This document shows, in pieces, positions 58,740 through 64,000 of a stretch of DNA of 64,000 nucleotides. Both the position numbers and the translations under genes were made by a program. Each line of letters opens with the position of its first letter. The stretch's first letter is position 1. The notes under the pieces are model-generated. The model worked only from the letters and a program-made list of their open reading frames with translations, made no database searches and was not told the origin of the DNA. The DNA comes from Zoogloea sp. 1C4. GTDB lineage: Bacteria; Pseudomonadota; Gammaproteobacteria; Burkholderiales; Rhodocyclaceae. Location of the stretch: assembly GCF_009469605.1 (NCBI RefSeq), contig NZ_SSXU01000011.1, forward strand, positions 1-64,000, given 5' to 3'.

Positions 58740-61006
58740 GGAGCGGGTTCCTTCCCGTTCGACAGGGCGAAAACCAGGATCGCCGTGAGGACCACGGCAC
58801 CGATTGCCGCCATCGTACCGCCATATGCCAAAAGCCCGAACAGGCTGCCGGCAAAGAGGGGGCCGGCCACCGCGCCAAGGCGTTCGCCGGTGCGCAGCAG
58901 CACCAGGGCCGGCGGGCCGTCGCGGCCGATCATCGACTGCAGCGCGGCGGCGCCCAGCCCGGTGCCGATGCCGAGGGTGGCGATCCCCACCACCAGCGCG
59001 CCGGGCCCCGGCATCAGCCCGGCCAGCCCGCCGGCGCCGATGATGAGCCCGCCGACCACCACCAGCCGGCGGTTCCAGCCGTAGCGATCCGACAGCCACG
59101 AGCCGAGGGGGTTGGCGAGCGCGGCGAGCAGGAAATACAGCATCAGCGCCCGCCCGGTGGCGCCGCTGCCGTAGCCCTCCTGGCGCAGGGCTAGCGGCAC
59201 CAGATAGAACAGGAAGCCGGCCAGGGCCAGCTTGGCGGGCAGGGCCGCGGTGAGCAGCGGCAGCCACACCCGCGGGCGGGCCAGCACCGGCAGCAGCGGG
59301 GCCGACGGGCGGGGCGTTGCCGCCGGGCCCGGGCTCGCGTCGGCCCGCTGGACGGCCAGCGCCAACACGCCCAGCACTGCGGCGCCGGCAAACACCACGG
59401 CCGCGCCGAAGCGTTCGGCGATCAGCCCGCCGATGGCCGAGCCGCAGATCGCCGCGGTCTGCAGCGCGCCCACGTAGAGCGCCAGGGCGCGGGTGCGTTC
59501 GCCGGCCGCGGCGGCGTTCAGGAAGTGCTGCTGCATCGCCATCGTGCCCACCGCGTAGCCGGCGGCGCACAGGCAGCGGGCGGCCACGAAGGCCCAGTAG
59601 CCGCCGCCGGCCATCGCCCAGCCGAAGCCGGCCGCCGACAGCAGGGCGCCGGCGGCGAAGGTGCGGGCCACGCCGTAGCGCTCGGCCCAGCGCCCGGCAA
59701 ACGGGGTGAACAGCGCAAAACTGAGCATGTAGGCGGAGATCGGCAGCCCGATGGCGGCGCCGTCGGCGGGGGCGAGGCTGGCGATGTGGAGCGGCAGGAA
59801 GGCGCGGGTGAGCTCTTCCGACAGGATCAGCAGGAACACCGACAGCCGGGCCAGGCCCAGGCGGGCGCGGCTGGCGGCGGGGGCGAGCTCGTCGCCGGCG
59901 AGGATCGCCCCGAGGGCTTCGTTGAACAGCACCACGGCCACCACGAAGACGATGGCGAGGTCGAGGGTCAGGCTGCGCAGCTCCCGGGCTACCACGTCGC
60001 CGTCGGTGACGACGCGCACCTGCGCGCCGGGCTGGGCGCCGAGGGGCGTGACGACCTCGCTGCCGGCCTCGCCGGGGCGTCGGGCGGTGTCGCTCCGGCC
60101 CGGGCCTTCCAGATGGAAGGCGAGGATCTCCGGGTGGCGGGCGAGGGTGTCGTCGAAGTAGTCGCCGACGCCGGCAAGATGCTCGAAGGGGATGCCCAGA
60201 TCGACGGCGTTGTCGATGCGTCCGGCCAGCAGCCGGCCCAGCGCCGCGGCCTTGGCGTCGAGGGCCGGGGCGAGCTGCTCCGAAAACCCCGGCAGCGCCT
60301 GCAGGCTGAGGGTGAGGCTGCTTGCGCAGGCGAGGAGGAGGGCAGCGGCGAGCAGCCGCACGCGCAGGGCGATGCGCCGGCCAAGGTGGGCCGCGGCCGC
60401 GAGCAGCAGGGGCAGGGCGAGGGCGACGCCGGCGAGGGTCAGGCCGAGGCGCAGGAAGGTGGCGTCGCGGCCCGCCTTCAGTCGCGCTTCCAGCGCATCG
60501 CTGCGTACCGTGAAGAGCACGCCGCCGGCCAGCTGGTCTTCTGCATCGCGCAGCGACTGGCCGACCAGCAGCGGCTCGCCCGGCGCGCAGTGGGACCACA
60601 GGCTGGTGCGGTGGAGGACGGCGTCGGCGGCGCCGGCGGGCGGCTCGCCCGGGCCGAGGGCGAAGCGCAGCTGCCGGTGGCTGTCGAAGACGTGGATGGC
60701 GGTGATGTCGGCGTCGTCGGCGACGAGCCGGGGCAGGAGCCGCGCGATGCCACGGGCTTCGGCGAGGGTCAGGCCGTTGGCAGCGCTGCGGGTGAAGGTG
60801 GCGCGGATCTCGTCGGCGGCAATGCCGATGCGGGACGCGGTGAGGCCGGTGAGGAGCTCGCCTTCCTTGTGGATCAGCAGCAGGGCCTGCAGGCCGAGGG
60901 CGAGGGCCTGGGCGACGAACAGAAGGAGCCCGATGCGCAGCCAGCGGGCGAGGGTGAGTCTGGGGGCTGCCGCCGGAAGCGGGGGCTGGCTGGCTGAGGG
61001 GGACAT
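58736..61006 (-). CDS. MFS permease fused to two extracytoplasmic sensor domains
   Basis: ATG 61006 with AGGAG at good spacing is preferred to a GTG nine bases upstream. Residues 22-45 and 188-235 are membrane helices bordering a first extracytoplasmic sensor (50-185, HVFDSHRQLRFALGPG). A second sensor-like stretch lies at about 240-350. From about 360 come the twelve helices of an MFS transporter (FTPFAGRWAERYGVARTF, NPLGSWLSDRYGWNRRLV). Sensor-plus-MFS fusions are uncommon. With the binding protein next to it, it may sense a ligand for the whole array. Confidence 0.82.
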   Translation of the reverse strand: MSPSASQPPLPAAAPRLTLARWLRIGLLLFVAQALALGLQALLLIHKEGELLTGLTASRIGIAADEIRATFTRSAANGLTLAEARGIARLLPRLVADDADITAIHVFDSHRQLRFALGPGEPPAGAADAVLHRTSLWSHCAPGEPLLVGQSLRDAEDQLAGGVLFTVRSDALEARLKAGRDATFLRLGLTLAGVALALPLLLAAAAHLGRRIALRVRLLAAALLLACASSLTLSLQALPGFSEQLAPALDAKAAALGRLLAGRIDNAVDLGIPFEHLAGVGDYFDDTLARHPEILAFHLEGPGRSDTARRPGEAGSEVVTPLGAQPGAQVRVVTDGDVVARELRSLTLDLAIVFVVAVVLFNEALGAILAGDELAPAASRARLGLARLSVFLLILSEELTRAFLPLHIASLAPADGAAIGLPISAYMLSFALFTPFAGRWAERYGVARTFAAGALLSAAGFGWAMAGGGYWAFVAARCLCAAGYAVGTMAMQQHFLNAAAAGERTRALALYVGALQTAAICGSAIGGLIAERFGAAVVFAGAAVLGVLALAVQRADASPGPAATPRPSAPLLPVLARPRVWLPLLTAALPAKLALAGFLFYLVPLALRQEGYGSGATGRALMLYFLLAALANPLGSWLSDRYGWNRRLVVVGGLIIGAGGLAGLMPGPGALVVGIATLGIGTGLGAAALQSMIGRDGPPALVLLRTGERLGAVAGPLFAGSLFGLLAYGGTMAAIGAVVLTAILVFALSNGKEPAP

Positions 61007-61125
61007 CCGCGGCACTCCTGCGCGGGGGCGGGATGCCGGGAAGATTGCCGCCCCTTCATTTGACCAGCATAGGCCAAGGGGCGCGGCGGCGCACGCCGGA
61101 ATGACGTGCAGCGAAAGGCTGGGTG

Positions 61126-61159
61126 CATCATCCGCGGGGCGGGCGCCCCACGGATGATG
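61126..61159 (-). terminator. terminator-like hairpin after ftsY
   Basis: CATCATCCG (61126-61134) pairs with CGGATGATG (61151-61159) around an inner GGGGC/GCCCC stem. No long T-run follows. It probably ends ftsY transcription before the sensor-MFS gene. Confidence 0.5.
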
Positions 61160-61168
61160 GCGGGTGGA

Positions 61169-62257
61169 TCAGCCCTGGCTGTCGGCGCTGCCGCCGACCG
61201 GGGTGAACAGGGCGTCGACGAACTCCTTGGCGCGGAAGGCCTGGAGGTCGTCGATCTGCTCGCCCACGCCGATGAAGCGCAGGGGCTTGGGGCTCTGGCG
61301 GGCGATGGCGGCCACCACGCCGCCCTTGGCGGTGCCGTCGAGCTTGGTGAGCACGAGGCCGGTGACGCCGATGGCGGCGTCGAAGGCCTTGACCTGCTGC
61401 AGGGCGTTCTGGCCGATGTTGGCGTCGAGCACCAGCAGGACTTCGTGGGGGCCGGAGGGCTCGGCCTTCTGGATCACCCGGCGCACCTTGGCGATCTCTT
61501 CCATCAGGTGCAGCTGGGTGGGCAGGCGTCCGGCGGTGTCGGCCAGCACGATGTCGATGTTGCGGGCGCGGGCGGCGCTGATCGCATCGAACACCACGGC
61601 GGCCGGATCGCCGGATTCCTGGGCGATGACGGCCACGCCGTTGCGTTCACCCCAGGTCATCAGCTGCTCGCGGGCTGCGGCGCGGAAGGTGTCGCCGGCG
61701 GCCAGCAGCACGCTCTTGCCCTGGTTCTGGAAGTGCTTTGCGAGCTTGCCGATGGAGGTCGTCTTGCCCGAGCCGTTAACGCCCGCGATCATGATGATGT
61801 AGGGCTTGTGGCTGCTGATCTCGAGGGGTTGCTCGAGCGGCTGGAGGATGGACAGCAGACCTTCCTGCAGTGCGCCCTGGAGCTGGTCGGCGGTTTCGAG
61901 CTTGTCGCGCTTCCAGCGCAGGCGCAGTTCTTTTAGGAGGTGCTGGGTGGCCTCGACGCCGCAGTCGGCCATCAGAAGGGTGGTCTCCAGTTCTTCGAGG
62001 AATTCCTCGTCGATCTTGCGTCGGGAGAACAGGCTGGTGATGCCGCCGAGGCCACCGCCGATCTGCTCGCGGGTGCGGGACAGGCCGGAGCGCAGACGGT
62101 CCATCCACGAACGCTTCTTCTCGGGTTCGGGGGCAGGCGCCGGCGCGGCGGCGGGTGTGGAAGCCGGTGCCTGGGCAGGGGCCGCGGCCGTTTCCGGCGT
62201 TGGCGTTTCGGGAGGCGTATCGCCGCCCTTGAGGGTTTTCTTCAGGAAACCAAACAT
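61169..62257 (-). CDS. ftsY: signal recognition particle receptor FtsY
   Basis: The 362-residue protein has an acidic, proline/alanine-rich N-terminal segment (about 10-50), then the NG domain: GVNGSGKTTSIGKLA at about 160-172, DTAGRLPTQ, TKLDGTAKGG and GVGEQIDDLQAF. It guides ribosome-nascent chain complexes to the Sec translocon together with Ffh. ATG 62257 lacks a strong Shine-Dalgarno. It is divergent from the M16 peptidases, a common order in betaproteobacteria. Confidence 0.97.
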   Translation of the reverse strand: MFGFLKKTLKGGDTPPETPTPETAAAPAQAPASTPAAAPAPAPEPEKKRSWMDRLRSGLSRTREQIGGGLGGITSLFSRRKIDEEFLEELETTLLMADCGVEATQHLLKELRLRWKRDKLETADQLQGALQEGLLSILQPLEQPLEISSHKPYIIMIAGVNGSGKTTSIGKLAKHFQNQGKSVLLAAGDTFRAAAREQLMTWGERNGVAVIAQESGDPAAVVFDAISAARARNIDIVLADTAGRLPTQLHLMEEIAKVRRVIQKAEPSGPHEVLLVLDANIGQNALQQVKAFDAAIGVTGLVLTKLDGTAKGGVVAAIARQSPKPLRFIGVGEQIDDLQAFRAKEFVDALFTPVGGSADSQG

Positions 62258-62324
62258 GAGGAGCCGGGTCTGAGTGTGGGTCGAATCTTGGCGGTCAGCG
62301 CGCGAAGCCGCGTGCCAAAGCCGG

Positions 62325-62353
62325 TTGGCCGGGGTGTCGGATGCCGCTATGAT
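62325..62353 (+). promoter_or_regulatory. probable sigma70 promoter for the M16 peptidase genes
   Basis: TTGGCC (62325-62330) and TATGAT (62348-62353) are 17 bases apart, about 95 bases before the start at 62449. Confidence 0.5.
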
Positions 62354-62448
62354 GCCGCGCGAACACGTGGGGCGCAGCGGGCAATGAGTTGGCAGAAAAG
62401 CTTCCGACAGCCTGCATCTTCAAATTTTACCAGATGCTTCAAAAGCCT

Positions 62449-63828
62449 ATGATGAATCGCAGTTTGCGCTCCGGCATCGTTGCCGGCGCCCTGGCGGTGG
62501 CCTTTGCCATGCCGGCCTGGGCCAATCCCTTCGAGCACACCCTTCCCAACGGAATGAAGCTGATCGTCAAGGAAGACCGGCGGGCGCCGTCGGTGGTGCA
62601 CATGGTCTGGTACAAGGTGGGCGCGATGGACGAGGTGGATGGCACCTCGGGCGTGGCCCATCTGCTCGAGCACATGATGTTCAAGGGCACGAAGAAGGTC
62701 GGCCCCGGGGAGTTCAACAAGCAGGTGGCGGCCGCCGGTGGGCGCGACAACGCCTTCACCAGCTACGACTACACCGCCTACTTCCAGCAGGTGCCAAAGG
62801 AAGCCCTCGGCAAGATGATGACGCTCGAGGCCGACCGGATGAGCAACCTCCAGATCACCGAGGAGGGTTTCCGCAAGGAGATCGAGGTGGTCAAGGAAGA
62901 GCGCCGCCTGCGCACCGACGACAAGCCCCGCTCGCTGGTGGTCGAGCAGCTGATGGCCACCGCCTTCCAGGCCCATCCGTATCGCCGGCCCATCATCGGC
63001 TGGATGTCCGATCTCGACAACATGACCGCCCAGGATGCCCGCGACTGGCACCAGCGCTGGTACGTGCCCAACAACGCCACCCTGGTGGTGGTGGGCGACG
63101 TGGATCACGCCGCGGTCTTCAAGGAAGCCGAGCGCACCTACGGCCACGCAAAGGCCCGCGCCCTGCCGGTGCGCAAGCCGCTGTCCGAGCCCGAGCAGGC
63201 CGGCGCCCGCCGCACCGTGGTGAAGGCCCCGGCAGAGCTGCCCTACGTGGCCCTCGCCTGGCGTGTGCCCACCCTGCGTGACATCCACAAGGATGGCGAC
63301 TACTACGCCCTGCAGGTGCTTGCCGCGGTGCTCGACGGCTACGACGGCGCCCGCCTGGCCAAGAACATCGTGCGTGGCAGCCGTGTGGCGGTGACCGCCG
63401 GCGCCGGTTACGACGGCACTGCCCGCGGTGAATCCCTCTTCGTGATGGATGGCGCCCCCGCCGCCGGCAAGACCGTCGCCGACGTGGAGGCCGCCCTGCG
63501 CGCCGAGCTCGCCCGCATTCAGACCGACGGTGTCTCGGACGACGAGCTGCGCCGGGTGAAGGCCCAGGCGGTGTCCGGCCAGGTCTACAAGCGCGATTCC
63601 CTGATGGGCCAGGCCATGGAAATCGGCATGGTCGAGATGGTCGGCCTGTCGTGGAAGAACGACGCCGAGATGCTGGCGCGCATCCGAGCGGTGACCCCGG
63701 CCGAGGTTCAGGCCGTGGCCCGCAAGTATTTCAGCGACGACCACCTCACCGTCGCCCAGCTTGATCCCCTGCCGGTGGACCCGCAGGCCCGCGCCAAGGC
63801 GCAGGCAGCCGGCGGCCATCACCACTGA
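62449..63828 (+). CDS. exported M16 zinc peptidase (catalytic type)
   Basis: ATG 62449 (MMNRSLRSGIVAGALAVAFAMPAWA) gives a signal peptide; an earlier in-frame ATG would put 20 residues before it. The pitrilysin zinc motif is intact as HLLEH at 71-75 (inverted HxxEH), with the third ligand Glu expected near EIEVVKEERR. The protein (459 residues) ends in a histidine-rich GGHHH. The family degrades peptides in the periplasm and usually pairs with an inactive M16 subunit, the next gene. The substrate is unknown. Confidence 0.92.
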   Translation: MMNRSLRSGIVAGALAVAFAMPAWANPFEHTLPNGMKLIVKEDRRAPSVVHMVWYKVGAMDEVDGTSGVAHLLEHMMFKGTKKVGPGEFNKQVAAAGGRDNAFTSYDYTAYFQQVPKEALGKMMTLEADRMSNLQITEEGFRKEIEVVKEERRLRTDDKPRSLVVEQLMATAFQAHPYRRPIIGWMSDLDNMTAQDARDWHQRWYVPNNATLVVVGDVDHAAVFKEAERTYGHAKARALPVRKPLSEPEQAGARRTVVKAPAELPYVALAWRVPTLRDIHKDGDYYALQVLAAVLDGYDGARLAKNIVRGSRVAVTAGAGYDGTARGESLFVMDGAPAAGKTVADVEAALRAELARIQTDGVSDDELRRVKAQAVSGQVYKRDSLMGQAMEIGMVEMVGLSWKNDAEMLARIRAVTPAEVQAVARKYFSDDHLTVAQLDPLPVDPQARAKAQAAGGHHH

Positions 63829-63855
63829 CGCCCTGCTTTCCTGGTGAATCGACTG

Positions 63856-64000
63856 ATGATCTCTCCTCGCCAACGCTTCGGTCTGGCCCTCGCCCTGACC
63901 GTCGCCACCCTGATTTCGTCCCCCGCCCGCGCCGGGCTGGCCATCCAGAACTGGACCACCCCCGGCGGCACCCGCGTGTTCTTCGTCGAGAGCCGGGCCC
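63856..64000 (+). CDS. second M16 peptidase subunit, truncated at window end
   Basis: From ATG 63856 the frame MISPRQRFGLALALTVATLISSPARAGLAIQNW is a signal peptide followed by the start of an M16-type domain (TTPGGTRVFFVESRA). A GTG at 63844 in the same frame is another possible start. In this gene order the second subunit usually lacks the zinc site, but that part is outside the window. Confidence 0.8.
   Translation, partial: MISPRQRFGLALALTVATLISSPARAGLAIQNWTTPGGTRVFFVESRA

Noticed and set aside
33339-61006. A type VI secretion system
   Set aside because: One-piece sheath instead of TssB/TssC, and no TssJ/TssL/TssM membrane complex or ClpV.
61007-61015. GTG at 61015 as start of the sensor-MFS gene
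   Set aside because: It overlaps the AGGAG that serves as Shine-Dalgarno for the ATG at 61006.

Overview
The window is high-GC bacterial DNA, most likely from a betaproteobacterium of the Rhodocyclales (Zoogloea/Thauera/Azoarcus type). That guess rests on the codon and GC character, the purC, fba and pyk versions, and ftsY facing a pair of M16 peptidases. It is inference, because there is no rRNA in the window. Almost all gene calls come from reading the proteins. Many neighbours are joined by ATGA, GTGA or TGATG stop/start overlaps, which fixes most starts.

Positions 1 to about 13.2 kb are an integrated accessory element. A tyrosine integrase (9980-11254, TTG start) sits beside repeat-rich candidate attachment DNA. 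To its left are two small DNA-binding proteins, a 982-residue Toprim plus DUF927 primase/helicase-like protein, and a repeat region (about 2.94-5.2 kb). That region holds a 17-bp perfect inverted repeat, five copies of a roughly 222-bp unit, thirteen GTTCCGA iteron-like 7-mers and AT-rich patches, so it is a candidate replication origin. Nine overlapping small genes follow, ending in a DUF3987/YfjI-type protein cut by the window edge. To the right of the integrase lie a resolvase fragment, a complete class II Fic protein and a tRNA 3'-end-like fragment that may mark an element boundary. No conjugation, capsid or lysis genes are visible, so a satellite or plasmid-like integrative element fits best.

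Positions 13.2-33.2 kb are mostly chromosomal: an outer-membrane protein and a large lipoprotein, a DUF4124/glutaredoxin protein with prlC, an HDOD protein, purC, a DUF3422 protein, fba, pyk, a CHASE-PAS-GGDEF cyclase, then the dTDP-rhamnose genes rmlB-rmlD-rmlA-rmlC and wecB. A four-helix-bundle (S23/IVP) gene flanked by G-rich/C-rich inverted repeats sits between rmlD and rmlA and supplies the new start of rmlA.

Positions 33.3-61.0 kb form one long minus-strand array and are the most unusual part. The proximal genes encode an MFS permease fused to sensor domains, a periplasmic ABC-type binding protein, a formyltransferase-like enzyme, a protein with one TIR and two further TIR-like domains, and a membrane-spanning nSTAND NTPase with 14 WD40 repeats. 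After a 133-bp gap with a TTGACA box and two hairpins comes a contractile tail-like operon: sheath, tube, two unknowns (one Pro/Ala-rich), gpD-like hub, DNA-circularisation-type protein, peptidoglycan-binding-like protein, gpV-like spike, a triple-repeat tip candidate, gp25/gpW, gpJ, a large wedge/fibre-adaptor protein, two fibres with a shared N-terminal anchor, and three distal unknowns. No capsid, terminase, lysis, integrase or eCIS-type AAA+ ATPase gene is present. I read it as a domesticated contractile injection or tailocin-like machine coupled to a TIR/STAND conflict module. The coupling is inference.

The right end is chromosomal: ftsY and, divergently, two tandem M16 peptidase genes, the second cut by the window edge.
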